Assembly (NCBI RefSeq): GCF_023150235.1
Contig: NZ_JAKLLH010000002.1
Location: forward strand, 124,001 to 188,000
Source of the DNA: Azonexus sp.
GTDB taxonomy: Bacteria; Pseudomonadota; Gammaproteobacteria; Burkholderiales; Rhodocyclaceae
Length of the DNA: 64,000 bases
Direction of reading: 5' to 3'
Both the position numbers and the translations under genes were made by a program. The notes below the pieces were generated by a model. The model searched no databases and was not told the DNA's origin. It saw only the letters and a list, made by a program, of their open reading frames with translations. The first letter of the stretch is position 1; each line of letters starts with the position of its first letter. Shown here piece by piece: positions 9,930 to 20,298 of the stretch.

Positions 9930-10979
9930 ATGGATGCGGTAATGAATTTCGGCCAGGGAATATTTGGCGGGGCCTGGCAGGCTGTTTGGACCTTGCTGAA
10001 GATCGTTCTGATCGTTGCCCCGTTGATGTTGGGTGTTGCCTATCTGACATGGGCCGAGCGCAAGGTGATCGGCTATATGCAGGTTCGTATTGGTCCTAAC
10101 CGGGTTGGTCCTTGGGGCTTGATCCAGCCAATTGCGGATGGCTTGAAGTTGCTGCTCAAGGAAATTATCGTCCCAAGCGGTGCGAACAAGGCCATTTTCA
10201 TCATTGCTCCCATGCTCGCCATTGCACCGGCATTGGCTGCCTGGGCTGTGGTTCCTTTCAACGACACCCTGGTTCTCGCCAATATCGACGCCAGCCTTCT
10301 GTATATCATGGCCATCACCTCGATGGGGGTTTACGGGATCATCCTCTCGGGGTGGGCATCGAACTCAAAATATGCCTTCCTGGGAGCCATGCGTTCTGCA
10401 GCTCAGATGGTGTCCTACGAAATTTCGATGGGATTCTCTCTCATCTGTGTCTTGATGGTTTCCAACAGTCTTAACTTGGTGGATATCGTCAAGGCTCAGG
10501 ATCAGGGGGCTTTTGCGGCCTGGGGGCTGGGCTTCCTTTCCTGGAATTGGCTTCCGCTGCTACCGATGTTTTTGGTTTACCTGATTTCCGGTGTTGCCGA
10601 AACCAACCGTGCGCCGTTCGATCTTTCAGAAGGCGAATCCGAGATCGTCGCCGGCTTTCACGTTGAATACTCTGGCATGGCATTCGCGATTTTCTTCCTT
10701 GCCGAATACGCAAACATGATCCTGATTTCCGCACTGACGTCGATCATGTTCTTGGGCGGCTGGCTATCGCCTGTAGGCTTCCTGCCGGATGGAATTCTCT
10801 GGCTATTTGCCAAGATGGCATTCGTACTCTTCCTCTTCCTCTGGTTCCGTGCGACTTTCCCCCGTTATCGCTATGACCAGTTGATGCGTCTGGGCTGGAA
10901 GGTGTTTTTGCCAATCTGCTTGATCTGGCTACCTGTTGTCGGCATCTGGATGATGTCACCGCTGAATATCTGGAAGTGA
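9930..10979 (+). CDS. nuoH: NADH-quinone oxidoreductase subunit H
   Basis: NuoH is the membrane subunit that anchors the peripheral arm and builds part of the quinone tunnel. The 349-residue product is strongly hydrophobic, with about eight helices. It shows the conserved [21 protein letters not shown] near the first helix and the acidic loop [20 protein letters not shown], which are the two standard signatures of the family. The start codon directly follows the nuoG stop. Complete and typical. Confidence 0.97.
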   Translation: MDAVMNFGQGIFGGAWQAVWTLLKIVLIVAPLMLGVAYLTWAERKVIGYMQVRIGPNRVGPWGLIQPIADGLKLLLKEIIVPSGANKAIFIIAPMLAIAPALAAWAVVPFNDTLVLANIDASLLYIMAITSMGVYGIILSGWASNSKYAFLGAMRSAAQMVSYEISMGFSLICVLMVSNSLNLVDIVKAQDQGAFAAWGLGFLSWNWLPLLPMFLVYLISGVAETNRAPFDLSEGESEIVAGFHVEYSGMAFAIFFLAEYANMILISALTSIMFLGGWLSPVGFLPDGILWLFAKMAFVLFLFLWFRATFPRYRYDQLMRLGWKVFLPICLIWLPVVGIWMMSPLNIWK

Positions 10980-10989
10980 GGAGAGACTA

Positions 10990-11478
10990 ATGGGTTCGAT
11001 GAAGGAAATCTTCAACAGCCTCTTCCTCAAGGAGCTGTTGAAGGGGATGTCGGTGACCGGGCGTTATTTTTTCGCCCGCAAGATTACCGTCCAGTATCCT
11101 GAGGAAAAGACGCCGCAGAGTTTTCGTTTTCGCGGTCTGCATGCATTGCGCCGCTATCCGAACGGGGAGGAGCGCTGTATTGCCTGTAAATTGTGCGAAG
11201 CCGTCTGCCCTGCCATGGCGATTACCATCGAGGCGGAACCTCGGGAGGATGGCTCCCGGCGCACCACCCGTTACGACATTGATCTGACCAAGTGCATCTT
11301 CTGCGGTTTTTGTGAGGAGGCCTGCCCGGTTGATGCCATCGTTGAAACACGTGTATTTGAATATCACGGCGAGAAGCGCGGTGATCTGCATTACACCAAG
11401 CAGATGTTGCTGGCCAACGGTGATCGCTATGAAGCGCAGATCGCCCAGGACCGCCAACTCGATGCGCCTTATCGCTGA
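10990..11478 (+). CDS. nuoI: NADH-quinone oxidoreductase subunit I
   Basis: NuoI is the ferredoxin-like subunit carrying clusters N6a and N6b, which relay electrons to N2 in NuoB. The 162-residue product has two perfect 4Fe-4S motifs, [11 protein letters not shown] (Cys63, 66, 69, 73) and [11 protein letters not shown] (Cys102, 105, 108, 112), each followed by Pro. Length is normal for the family. The gene follows nuoH by 10 bases. Confidence 0.97.
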   Translation: MGSMKEIFNSLFLKELLKGMSVTGRYFFARKITVQYPEEKTPQSFRFRGLHALRRYPNGEERCIACKLCEAVCPAMAITIEAEPREDGSRRTTRYDIDLTKCIFCGFCEEACPVDAIVETRVFEYHGEKRGDLHYTKQMLLANGDRYEAQIAQDRQLDAPYR

Positions 11479-11490
11479 CAGGTGCCCAAT

Positions 11491-12087
11491 ATGGATTTTC
11501 AGACTTTTGTATTCTTCGCGCTGTCGGCAATTCTCGTTTTTGCTGGTTTGCGTGTGATTACGGCTAGAAACCCTGTTCATGCCGCTCTGTATCTGATACT
11601 TGCCTTCTTTACCTGCGGTGGGGTTTGGGCTCTTTTGCAGGCGGAGTTTCTGGCTATTGCGATCATTCTCGTTTATGTCGGTGCGGTAATGGTCCTCTTC
11701 CTTTTCGTCGTGATGATGCTGGACATCAACATGGACAGGATACGCCAGGGTTTCTGGAATTATCTGCCTCTGGGAGCAGTGCTTGGCTTGCTGATGGTCA
11801 TGGAGATGGGGCTGGTGCTTGGAAGCAAGTATTTCCAGGTGCCTGCCGCCGATGCTCTCGTCCCGGCGGGTGTCTCGAATACCAAGGCAATTGGCGAGCT
11901 GATGTTCACGGATTATGTCTATCCATTTGAACTGGCCTCCATCGTTTTGCTGGTCGGCATGATTGCAGCCATCGTGTTGACCCATCGTGGTCCTAGGCCA
12001 TCTAAAAATACCAACCCGAATCAGCAGGTCTTCGTCAAGGCGAAGGATCGTATCCGCGTCCTGCAGATGCCGGTTGAAAAAGACTGA
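11491..12087 (+). CDS. nuoJ: NADH-quinone oxidoreductase subunit J
   Basis: NuoJ is a membrane-arm subunit with five predicted helices; its third helix includes a pi-bulge linked to coupling in known structures. The 198-residue product shows the family pattern [16 protein letters not shown] and [22 protein letters not shown] 11491 was chosen over the in-frame GTG at 11482 because AGGTG at 11480-11484 then sits at ribosome-binding distance and MDFQTFVFF is a natural start. It lies between nuoI and nuoK. Confidence 0.94.
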   Translation: MDFQTFVFFALSAILVFAGLRVITARNPVHAALYLILAFFTCGGVWALLQAEFLAIAIILVYVGAVMVLFLFVVMMLDINMDRIRQGFWNYLPLGAVLGLLMVMEMGLVLGSKYFQVPAADALVPAGVSNTKAIGELMFTDYVYPFELASIVLLVGMIAAIVLTHRGPRPSKNTNPNQQVFVKAKDRIRVLQMPVEKD

Positions 12088-12101
12088 ACGACGGGGCGCC
12101 A

Positions 12102-12413
12102 ATGCTTACACTGACTCTTTCGCATTTCCTGATTCTGGGGGCAATCCTCTTTGCAATCAGTGTGGTCGGTATTTTCCTCAATCGGAAAAACCTACTGGTT
12201 CTGCTGATGGCCATCGAGTTGATGCTGCTTGCGGTCAACATGAATTTTGTGGCTTTTTCCCACTATCTGCAGGATTTGTCCGGCCAGGTTTTCGTTTTCT
12301 TCATCCTGACTGTAGCCGCAGCTGAATCGGCGATCGGTCTGGCCATCCTGATCGTGCTGTTCCGTAACCTCAAGAGCATCCATGTGGATGACCTGGGCGG
12401 CTTGAAGGGTTAA
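12102..12413 (+). CDS. nuoK: NADH-quinone oxidoreductase subunit K
   Basis: NuoK is a small three-helix antiporter-like membrane subunit (MrpC-related) in the proton-translocating arm. The 103-residue product has the conserved intramembrane glutamates in [17 protein letters not shown] (helix 2) and [17 protein letters not shown] (helix 3), both important for proton transfer in the family. It follows nuoJ by 14 bases and nuoL starts two bases after its stop. Confidence 0.97.
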   Translation: MLTLTLSHFLILGAILFAISVVGIFLNRKNLLVLLMAIELMLLAVNMNFVAFSHYLQDLSGQVFVFFILTVAAAESAIGLAILIVLFRNLKSIHVDDLGGLKG

Positions 12414-12415
12414 CC

Positions 12416-14452
12416 ATGGAAATGCAAAAACTATATCTGCTTGTTCCCCTGGCACCACTTGTCGGTGCCATGATAGCCGGCCTTTTCTGCCGGGTTATTC
12501 CGCGCTGGCTTGGGCATACTGCCACCATCACGGGCGTAGCCGTTGCCTTCATCACCTCCCTGATCATTTTCAAGGATGTGCAGGCAGGAAATACTTTCAA
12601 CGGTGCGGTCTACACTTGGCTGACGAGCGGGGATTACAGCTTTGAAGTCGGTTTCATGATCGACACCCTGACGACGACCATGATGCTGGTGGTGACCTTT
12701 GTCTCCTTGATGGTGCACATCTACACCATGGGCTACATGAAGGAAGATCCGGGTTATAACCGCTTTTTTAGTTATATCTCCTTGTTTACCTTCTCCATGC
12801 TGATGCTGGTGATGAGTAACAACTTCATGCAGCTTTTCTTCGGCTGGGAGGCGGTCGGCCTGGTTTCGTACTTGTTGATCGGCTTCTGGTACACCCGCCC
12901 TACGGCGATTTTCGCCAACATGAAGGCTTTCCTGGTTAACCGTGTGGGTGACTTCGGATTCATCCTCGGTATCGGGTTGATCCTTGCCCATTTCGGTTCC
13001 CTTGACTACCTTACGGTCTTCAAGAAGGCGCCGGAACTGGCCGGTACCACCATCAATCTCTTTGCAGACCGCGAATGGGCGACTGTCTCGTTGATGACGA
13101 TCACCTGTATCTGCCTCTTCATCGGTGCCATGGGCAAGTCCGCACAGGTTCCCCTGCACGTCTGGTTGCCTGATTCGATGGAAGGCCCGACCCCGATTTC
13201 GGCACTGATCCATGCTGCGACCATGGTTACTGCCGGCATCTTCATGGTTTCGCGCATGTCGCCGCTGTTCGAGTTGTCAACTACGGCACTTTCCTTCGTG
13301 ATCGTCATCGGTGCGATTACTGCCCTCTTCATGGGTTTCCTCGGAATCATCCAGAACGACATCAAGCGTGTCGTTGCCTATTCCACCCTTTCACAGCTCG
13401 GATACATGACCGTGGCTTTGGGAGCCTCTGCCTACTCGGTGGCCATTTTCCACCTGATGACGCACGCTTTCTTCAAAGCCTTGCTTTTCCTTGCAGCGGG
13501 TTCGGTGATCATCGGCATGCATCACGATCAGGATATTCGTAACATGGGTGGCTTGCGCAAATACATGCCCATCACCTGGATTACCTCCTTGATCGGCTCC
13601 CTGGCACTGATCGGCACGCCTTTCCTTTCGGGTTTCTATTCCAAAGACTCGATTATCGAGGCTGTTGCACTTTCTCAAATACCCGGTTCCGGTTTTGCTT
13701 ACTTCTCAGTGATGGCAGGTGTTTTTGTTACCGCCTTCTACTCATTCCGAATGTATTTCCTGGTTTTCCACGGAGAAGAGCGCTTCGGTAAGAGCAGTCA
13801 CCATGACCATCATGGCGATCACGATGACGAGGAAGTGGCACATGATCATCACCATGGTCTCGCTCCCGGCCAGAAGCCGCATGAAACGCCGTGGGTGGTG
13901 ACCCTGCCTCTCGTCCTCCTGGCCATTCCCTCGCTGATCATTGGCTACATAGCCATCGAGCCGATGGTTTTCGGTGATTACTTCAGGGGAGTGATTCACA
14001 TCGACAACGCAGCCCATCCGGTCATGGCCCACCTGTCCGAACATTTCCATGGTGCTGCGGCAATGGGTATGCATGCCTTTACCACGCTGCCCTTCTTCCT
14101 TGCACTGGCCGGCGTAGTCGTTTCGTGGTTCTTCTACATGAAGCGGCCGGACATTCCTGCCGCCATTCAGCGCCGCTTCTCGATCATCAACACCATCTTC
14201 GAGAACAAGTATTACTTTGACAAAATCAATGAAACGGTGTTTGCCGGTGGCTCCCGTCTGCTTGGCAAGGCTTTGTGGCGCGGCGGCGACGTTGCAGTCA
14301 TTGACGGAATCATCGTCAATGGCTCGGCCAAGCTGGTCGGCTGGATTGCGGCGGTAACTCGCCTCTTCCAGACTGGCTATGTCTATCACTATGCATTCAC
14401 GATGATCATCGGTGTGTTCGTGCTGATGACCTTGTGGATCAACCGCGCCTAG
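12416..14452 (+). CDS. nuoL: NADH-quinone oxidoreductase subunit L
   Basis: NuoL is the distal antiporter-like subunit (678 residues), with about fourteen core helices and a C-terminal lateral helix. The family core is clear, including FFGWEAVGLVSYLLIGFW with the key Glu, GAMGKSAQVPLHVWLPDSM with the key Lys, and THAFFKALLFLAAGSVI. The odd point is a His/Asp-rich hydrophilic loop at about residues 460-485, read from 13795-13865, between two helices in the C-terminal half. Such insertions vary among NuoL proteins and its role is unknown. The gene is intact. Confidence 0.96.
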   Translation: MEMQKLYLLVPLAPLVGAMIAGLFCRVIPRWLGHTATITGVAVAFITSLIIFKDVQAGNTFNGAVYTWLTSGDYSFEVGFMIDTLTTTMMLVVTFVSLMVHIYTMGYMKEDPGYNRFFSYISLFTFSMLMLVMSNNFMQLFFGWEAVGLVSYLLIGFWYTRPTAIFANMKAFLVNRVGDFGFILGIGLILAHFGSLDYLTVFKKAPELAGTTINLFADREWATVSLMTITCICLFIGAMGKSAQVPLHVWLPDSMEGPTPISALIHAATMVTAGIFMVSRMSPLFELSTTALSFVIVIGAITALFMGFLGIIQNDIKRVVAYSTLSQLGYMTVALGASAYSVAIFHLMTHAFFKALLFLAAGSVIIGMHHDQDIRNMGGLRKYMPITWITSLIGSLALIGTPFLSGFYSKDSIIEAVALSQIPGSGFAYFSVMAGVFVTAFYSFRMYFLVFHGEERFGKSSHHDHHGDHDDEEVAHDHHHGLAPGQKPHETPWVVTLPLVLLAIPSLIIGYIAIEPMVFGDYFRGVIHIDNAAHPVMAHLSEHFHGAAAMGMHAFTTLPFFLALAGVVVSWFFYMKRPDIPAAIQRRFSIINTIFENKYYFDKINETVFAGGSRLLGKALWRGGDVAVIDGIIVNGSAKLVGWIAAVTRLFQTGYVYHYAFTMIIGVFVLMTLWINRA

Positions 14453-14484
14453 CGTGAATAGTTCGCAGAAAAGCAAGGAATAAA

Positions 14485-15969
14485 ATGTCGACTTACCCGC
14501 TGCTATCCCTCGCAATCTGGATTCCGATTGTCGCTGGTCTGGTGGTTCTCGCCACCGGCAATGATCGGAATGCTCCGCTGGCGCGGATGCTTGCCCTGAT
14601 TGGTGCAATCGCCGGATTTCTGGTAACCATTCCGTTGTGGACCGGTTTCGACCTTAACAATGGAGGTATGCAGTTTGTCGAACTGCAAACCTGGATACCT
14701 CGTTTCAACATCAACTATCATCTCGGTACTGACGGCATTTCGATGCTCTTCGTCGTACTCAACAGTTTCATCACCATCATCGTCGTGTCAGCTGGCTGGG
14801 AGGTAATCCGGGAGCGTGTTGCGCAGTATTTTGCGGCCTTCCTGATCATGTCCGGTCTGATGAACGGTATTTTCACAGCGCTCGACGGCGTGTTGTTTTA
14901 CGTCTTCTTTGAGGCATCCCTGATCCCGCTTTACCTGATCATCGGTGTCTGGGGCGGTCCGAACCGGGTTTATGCTGCCTTCAAGTTTTTCCTCTACACC
15001 TTGTTCGGTTCCCTGCTCTTCCTCCTGGCGTTGATGTATCTATTCATCCAGTCCGGCGGTAGTTTTTCGATCCTGGACTGGCATAAATTACCGATTGGTC
15101 TTGGACCCCAGATCTGGCTCTTCCTCGGCTTCCTGATTGCCTTTGCGGTCAAGGTGCCGATGTTCCCGGTTCATACCTGGTTGCCGGATGCTCACGTCGA
15201 GGCCCCGACCGGGGGTTCCATCGTGCTTGCGGCGATCGGCCTCAAACTGGGTGCCTACGGTTTCCTGCGTTTCTCCCTGCCGATCGCTCCCGATGCTTCG
15301 CATGAACTGGCCGGTCTGGTGATCGCTCTCTCGTTGATTGCTGTGGTTTATATCGGGTTTGTGGCACTGATTCAATCCGATATGAAGAAACTGGTTGCCT
15401 ATTCGTCGATTGCGCACATGGGTTTCGTCACCCTCGGATTTTTCCTGTTCAGTCCGATGGGTATCGAGGGGGCCTTGGTGCAGATGGTTTCGCACGGCTT
15501 TGTCTCCGGTGCCATGTTCTTCTGTATTGGTGTCATGTATGACCGCGTTCATAGTCGCCAGATTGCCGATTACGGCGGTGTCGTCAATACCATGCCCAAG
15601 TTTGCCGCGTTGTTCATGTTGTTCTCCATGGCTAACGCCGGATTGCCTGCCACTTCCGGTTTTGTCGGTGAGTTCATGGTCATCCTCGGGGCAGTGAAGT
15701 ACAACTTCTGGATTGCGCTGGCAGCCGCTACCTCGATGATCCTTGGCGCGGCTTACACCTTGTGGATGTACAAGCGCGTCATTTTCGGGGATATCGCCAA
15801 CGACCATGTGCGCGAACTCACCGATGTCAATTCCCGCGAATTCCTGATCCTCGCCGTGCTTGCAATCTGCACGTTGTGGATGGGGGTCTATCCGCAGCCC
15901 TTTACCGAAGTGATGCATTCTTCGGTCAACGACCTGCTGCGCCACGTCGCCATCAGCAAGATTCAATAA
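14485..15969 (+). CDS. nuoM: NADH-quinone oxidoreductase subunit M
   Basis: NuoM is the second antiporter-like proton-channel subunit. The 494-residue product is hydrophobic throughout and has the standard FYVFFEASLIPLYLIIGVWGG segment with the channel Glu, VKVPMFPVHTWLPDAHVEAPT with the conserved Lys and His, and QSDMKKLVAYSSIAHMGFV in the discontinuous helix region. A 32-base gap separates it from nuoL. Complete and typical. Confidence 0.97.
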   Translation: MSTYPLLSLAIWIPIVAGLVVLATGNDRNAPLARMLALIGAIAGFLVTIPLWTGFDLNNGGMQFVELQTWIPRFNINYHLGTDGISMLFVVLNSFITIIVVSAGWEVIRERVAQYFAAFLIMSGLMNGIFTALDGVLFYVFFEASLIPLYLIIGVWGGPNRVYAAFKFFLYTLFGSLLFLLALMYLFIQSGGSFSILDWHKLPIGLGPQIWLFLGFLIAFAVKVPMFPVHTWLPDAHVEAPTGGSIVLAAIGLKLGAYGFLRFSLPIAPDASHELAGLVIALSLIAVVYIGFVALIQSDMKKLVAYSSIAHMGFVTLGFFLFSPMGIEGALVQMVSHGFVSGAMFFCIGVMYDRVHSRQIADYGGVVNTMPKFAALFMLFSMANAGLPATSGFVGEFMVILGAVKYNFWIALAAATSMILGAAYTLWMYKRVIFGDIANDHVRELTDVNSREFLILAVLAICTLWMGVYPQPFTEVMHSSVNDLLRHVAISKIQ

Positions 15970-15981
15970 ACGGTAGCCGAC

Positions 15982-17460
15982 ATGTTCGAGAATTTCGTTG
16001 TTCCTGATCTGATGCCTGCTGCGCCAGAGCTTTTTCTGGCCTTCATGGCACTCGCCATCCTGCTGATTGACGTTTTCGTCAAGGATTCCCGTCGTACGCT
16101 GACTTTCGTGCTCAGCCAGCTCGCATTGATTGGCTGTGCCGCGATTCAGTTTGCAACCAGCACCGGCGAAATTACCTATACCTTCAGCAACATGTTTGTC
16201 GACGACTTGATGTCCGACCTGCTGAAGATATTCCTCTACATGACGGTCATCGTGGTGCTTTTCTATTCCCGTGCCTACATCTCCGACCGGGAGGCAATGA
16301 ACAAGGGCGAGTATTACGTGCTCGCGCTGTTTGCTACCTTGGGCATGATGGTGATGATTTCCGCCAATCATTTCCTGACCATTTACATTGGCTTGGAACT
16401 GCTGTCGCTTTCCCTGTATGCGATGGTGGCGATGAATCGCGATTCGGTAGTGTCGACCGAGGCAGCAATGAAGTACTTCGTCCTGGGGGCTCTGGCCTCT
16501 GGCCTGCTGCTCTATGGTATGTCCATGATCTACGGTGCTACCGGCACGCTTGAGATTACGGCTATTGCCGAGCAGCTTTATGGTGGTGGCGCCAACAAAA
16601 CCGTGCTGATTTTTGGTCTGGTTTTCCTGGTTGCCGGCCTTGCCTTCAAGCTTGGCGTCGTCCCCTTCCACATGTGGATTCCCGACGTTTATCACGGAGC
16701 TCCTACGTCGGTCACCCTGCTGATCGGCTCAGCTCCCAAGCTTGCTGCCTTCGCCATTACCATGCGCTTGCTGGTCAATGGGCTGATCACTCTGGCGCAG
16801 GATTGGCAGGCGATGCTGATCATCCTCTCCGTGCTCTCGATGGCGATCGGCAATCTGGCAGCCATTGCCCAGACCAATCTCAAGCGCATGCTGGCTTACT
16901 CGGCAATTTCCCATATGGGTTTCATGTTGCTGGGTATCGTCACCGGTGTGGTTGGCGGCGACGCCCGCTATGCCCTGAATGCTTACAGCTCGGCCATGTT
17001 CTATGTAGTGGCTTATGTCCTGACCAGCCTGGGGACTTTCGGCATCATCCTGCTCATGTCCCGAGCCGGATTCGAGGCCGACAGTCTTGATGACTACAAG
17101 GGTCTCAACAAGCGCAGTCCTTGGTTTGCAGGCGTAATGCTGATGTTGATGTTCTCGATGGCGGGGGTTCCCTTCTTCGTCGGCTTCTTCGCCAAGTTCT
17201 CGGTACTACAGGCGGTGGTTGCTGCTGGTTATATGTGGTTGGCCATCGTCGCCGTGCTCTTCTCCCTGATCGGTGCTTTCTATTACCTGCGCGTCGTCAA
17301 GATCATGTACTTCGATGCTCCGGTCGATGAAACGCCTCTCCAGGCTTGTGGCTCGATGAAGGCGGTCCTTTCGGTAAACGGCATTGCCGTTGCCCTTTTT
17401 GGCCTGATGCCACAGACCTTGATGTCTCTCTGTGCTTACGCACTGTTGCGCTCCCTCTGA
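15982..17460 (+). CDS. nuoN: NADH-quinone oxidoreductase subunit N
   Basis: NuoN is the third antiporter-like subunit, next to NuoK in the membrane arm. The 492-residue product shows [19 protein letters not shown], the [21 protein letters not shown] motif with its channel Lys, and [19 protein letters not shown]. It is the last gene of the operon and is followed 21 bases later by a strong hairpin. With it all fourteen complex I subunits are present as separate genes in the order A to N. Confidence 0.97.
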   Translation: MFENFVVPDLMPAAPELFLAFMALAILLIDVFVKDSRRTLTFVLSQLALIGCAAIQFATSTGEITYTFSNMFVDDLMSDLLKIFLYMTVIVVLFYSRAYISDREAMNKGEYYVLALFATLGMMVMISANHFLTIYIGLELLSLSLYAMVAMNRDSVVSTEAAMKYFVLGALASGLLLYGMSMIYGATGTLEITAIAEQLYGGGANKTVLIFGLVFLVAGLAFKLGVVPFHMWIPDVYHGAPTSVTLLIGSAPKLAAFAITMRLLVNGLITLAQDWQAMLIILSVLSMAIGNLAAIAQTNLKRMLAYSAISHMGFMLLGIVTGVVGGDARYALNAYSSAMFYVVAYVLTSLGTFGIILLMSRAGFEADSLDDYKGLNKRSPWFAGVMLMLMFSMAGVPFFVGFFAKFSVLQAVVAAGYMWLAIVAVLFSLIGAFYYLRVVKIMYFDAPVDETPLQACGSMKAVLSVNGIAVALFGLMPQTLMSLCAYALLRSL

Positions 17461-17481
17461 TTCGCAATTGTACGCACATCA

Positions 17482-17512
17482 GCAAAACGCCCCGGCTTAC
17501 GGGGCGTTTTGC
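17482..17512 (+). terminator. Intrinsic terminator after nuoN
   Basis: A perfect 12-bp stem (17482-17493 with 17501-17512) encloses a 7-base loop. The 3' arm ends GGGGCGTTTTGC and so includes the T run, while the 5' arm carries the matching A run. It could therefore act in both directions. It marks the end of the nuo operon. Confidence 0.85.
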
Positions 17513-17692
17513 ATGGCGTGCCCGCTACGTCCTCCCCTTGCTTCAAAGGGATAGGCAATCCGCTTGCCACATCCGGAAAACTCGTCCTCCTGTAAAAAAG
17601 CCAGCCAGGGTGGAATGCTAGAATGCCCGCCGTCTTCTACCTCTATTTGCAGGTAGTGCCCGTTTTCCAACGCCTTTTCAGATGATGCCCCG

Positions 17693-19189
17693 ATGATTTA
17701 CGAAACCGTTGCCGCGGTCGACATGGGTTCCAACAGCTTTCGCCTGCAAGTCGGTCGAGTGGTGGATGACCAGATTTACCCCCTGGATTCCTTGAAGGCT
17801 CCCGTGCGCCTGGCATCAGGTTTGACGCTGGATAAAATGCTCGACAGCGCCGCCCAGCAGCGAGCCCTGGATGCCCTGCGCCTGTTTGGCGAGCGATTGC
17901 GTGGTCTGGATCAAGGCGCGGTTCGGGCGGTGGCGACCAATGCCCTGCGTGTCGCGAAGAACACCACCGAATTTTTGCCACTTGCCGAAGCGGCACTCGG
18001 TTTTCCCATCGAGATCATTGCGGGGCGGGAGGAAGCCCGATTGATTTATATCGGTGCTTCGCACTCTCTGCCCTCGGCGGCGCACAAGCGCCTGGTGGTC
18101 GATATCGGTGGTGGTTCGACCGAGTTCATCATCGGCAAGCGTCACGAGCCGCTGATGATGGAATCCTTGTACATGGGCTGCGTCAGCTATTCGCTGCGTT
18201 TTTTTCCGGATCGAAAAATTGACAAGAAGCGCCTGCGCGAAGCACAGATTGCCGCAGCCAAGGAAATCGAGCTGATTGCTCACGATTATCGTAGTCTGGG
18301 CTGGAAGGAAGCAGTCGGCTCTTCCGGTTCGGCACGGGCGATTGCCGACGTTCTCGAACTCAATAGCCTTAACCCCAATGGTGAAAGTGGCATTACTCGA
18401 ATCGGTTTGGACAAGCTTTGTTCCTTGCTGGTCAAGGCCGGCTCGGCCGAAGCCCTTGACCTGCCGGGGGTCAAAAGCGATCGTCTACCGGTTCTGCCGG
18501 GGGGGGTGGCGATCATGTCGGCGATTTTCGAGGAACTCGATATCGAGCGCATGACTTATTCCGACGGTGCCTTGCGTCAGGGGGTGCTCTACGATCTGCT
18601 CGGCCGTTTTCACCATCACGACATGCGCGATGCCACGGTGGCGCATTTCCGCCGCCGCTATCAGGTCGAGCGCGATCAGGTCGAACGGGTCGAGACGGTT
18701 GCCCTCTCGGCGCTGAGGCAGCTATCAGGCGGCGAGGCGGGTGAGGATGATGTGCACTTCCTGACCTGGGCGGCGCGCCTGCACGAGATCGGGATTTCGA
18801 TCGCGCACAACGCCCACCACAAACACGGTGCCTACATCCTGACCTATGCCGACATGCCCGGTTTCTCGAAAAAGGACCAGGCGCGGCTGGCGATGCTGGT
18901 GCTCGGCCATCGCGGCAAGCTGGAAAAGCTGGGTAGCCTGCCGGCAAGCGATAGCGCCTGGAATCTGATTTTCTGCCTGCGGCTTGCGGTATTGCTTAGC
19001 CGTACTCGTGATGACCGCGACTTGCCGGCCTGGCAGGTGACCCCGCTGGGCAACGGCTTTGTTGTCGAGATCGATGCGGCCTGGCTTAAGGCTAATCCCT
19101 GGACTGCTGCGGCGCTGAACGAGGAAGGGGGTATCTGGAAGCAGATCGGCCGCTATTATCAGGTACGAGCTGTCGCTGCCGGAGACTGA
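17693..19189 (+). CDS. ppx: Exopolyphosphatase / Ppx-GppA family phosphatase
   Basis: The 498-residue protein belongs to the Ppx/GppA phosphatases of the actin-like ATPase fold, which release phosphate from polyphosphate or hydrolyse pppGpp. The phosphate-binding loops VDMGSNSFRLQV (residues 9-20) and VDIGGGSTEFII (near 140-151) are both intact, and GSSGSARA follows in the second lobe. A C-terminal HD-like helical domain fits the full-length Ppx form, so exopolyphosphatase is preferred over GppA. It stands alone after the nuo terminator, with mlaE-like starting two bases after its stop, so these may be cotranscribed. Confidence 0.88.
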   Translation: MIYETVAAVDMGSNSFRLQVGRVVDDQIYPLDSLKAPVRLASGLTLDKMLDSAAQQRALDALRLFGERLRGLDQGAVRAVATNALRVAKNTTEFLPLAEAALGFPIEIIAGREEARLIYIGASHSLPSAAHKRLVVDIGGGSTEFIIGKRHEPLMMESLYMGCVSYSLRFFPDRKIDKKRLREAQIAAAKEIELIAHDYRSLGWKEAVGSSGSARAIADVLELNSLNPNGESGITRIGLDKLCSLLVKAGSAEALDLPGVKSDRLPVLPGGVAIMSAIFEELDIERMTYSDGALRQGVLYDLLGRFHHHDMRDATVAHFRRRYQVERDQVERVETVALSALRQLSGGEAGEDDVHFLTWAARLHEIGISIAHNAHHKHGAYILTYADMPGFSKKDQARLAMLVLGHRGKLEKLGSLPASDSAWNLIFCLRLAVLLSRTRDDRDLPAWQVTPLGNGFVVEIDAAWLKANPWTAAALNEEGGIWKQIGRYYQVRAVAAGD

Positions 19190-19191
19190 GC

Positions 19192-20298
19192 ATGAATTCG
19201 CCGCCGTCGCTGATCATTCGTGCGACAAAGGTCCAGCTGAGCGGCATCTGGACCCTGGCGGCGATGTTACCCTTGCTGCCCGCTCTGCAGCAGCAACTCT
19301 CCGATGCGGCCAGTTTGGCCGACGCCTGGGACCTGACTGCGGTTGAGCGGATCGACAGTGCCGCTGCAGTGCTGTTGTGGCGCTGCTGGGGCGAACGCTG
19401 GCCGGACAGCCTGCTGCTCAGTCCCTTGCAACGCCAGGTCCTGGCACGGGCAGCGGCCTTGCCGCACGATCTGCCGCCGGTCGAGCCGGAAAAGCCGCAT
19501 CCGGTCGCGGTGCTCGGCGGGCAGTTGCTCAAGGCGAGCGAGAATTTTCACGGGCTGGTCACGCTGTTCGGACGCTTGCTGCTCGATTTGCAGCATTTGC
19601 TGCGCCATCCGGCCGATGCACCGTGGAAGGAATTCGCCGCCAATATCTACAAGGCCGGCGTGCTGGCGCTGCCGGTCACGGCCCTGGTCGGTTTCCTGAT
19701 CGGTGTCGCGATCAGCTATCTGTCGGCCTTGCAGCTGAAGAATCTCGGTGCCGACCTGTTCATCGTCAATATCCTGGGCATCGGCATCATCCGCGAACTC
19801 GGCCCGGTGCTGGTCGCGGTGCTGGTCGCCGGGCGTTCCGGTTCGGCGATGACGGCGCAGATCGGGGTGATGCGGGTGACCGAGGAGATCGACGCGCTGG
19901 CGACGATGGGCATTCCGCGCAGCGTGCGCGTGGTTTTGCCCAAAATTGCCGCGTTGACCGTGGTGATGCCCTTGCTGGTCTTCTGGACCTCGGCGGTGGC
20001 GCTGTTCGGTGGCATGCTCGCGGCCTGGCTGCAGCTCGACCTGTCGCTCGCTTATTTCATCGACAACCTGCCGCGCGCGGTGCCGGTCGCCAACCTGTGG
20101 ATCGGGCTGGCCAAGGGCGTCTGCTTCGGCTTCATCATCGCGCTGGTCGCCTGCCACTTCGGCCTGCGCGTCAAGCCCAACAGCGAAAGCCTGGCCAGCA
20201 GCACGACGCGGGCGGTGGTTACGGCGATCACCGCGGTGATCCTGATCGACGCGCTGTTCGCGATCTTCACCCGGCAAGTCGGGATTCCCCGTCTGTGA
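19192..20298 (+). CDS. MlaE-family ABC permease with N-terminal STAS domain
   Basis: The 368-residue membrane protein is the permease of a Mla-type phospholipid transporter. Residues about 1-90 resemble a STAS domain (MlaB-like: SGIWTLAAMLPLL, then WDLTAVERIDSAAAVLLW), fused in front of a typical MlaE domain. That domain shows IRELGPVLVAVLVAGRSGSAM and AQIGVMRVTEEIDALATMGI, the hallmark of the family, and about five helices. Fused STAS-MlaE proteins are known; the fusion replaces a separate mlaB gene. The ATPase gene overlaps its stop. The substrate is inferred to be phospholipid. Confidence 0.88.
   Translation: MNSPPSLIIRATKVQLSGIWTLAAMLPLLPALQQQLSDAASLADAWDLTAVERIDSAAAVLLWRCWGERWPDSLLLSPLQRQVLARAAALPHDLPPVEPEKPHPVAVLGGQLLKASENFHGLVTLFGRLLLDLQHLLRHPADAPWKEFAANIYKAGVLALPVTALVGFLIGVAISYLSALQLKNLGADLFIVNILGIGIIRELGPVLVAVLVAGRSGSAMTAQIGVMRVTEEIDALATMGIPRSVRVVLPKIAALTVVMPLLVFWTSAVALFGGMLAAWLQLDLSLAYFIDNLPRAVPVANLWIGLAKGVCFGFIIALVACHFGLRVKPNSESLASSTTRAVVTAITAVILIDALFAIFTRQVGIPRL

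Noticed and set aside
19377-20294. Upstream extension of the MlaF-like frame
   Set aside because: It is an Arg/Gly-rich shadow of the permease gene; ATPase similarity begins only after 20295.
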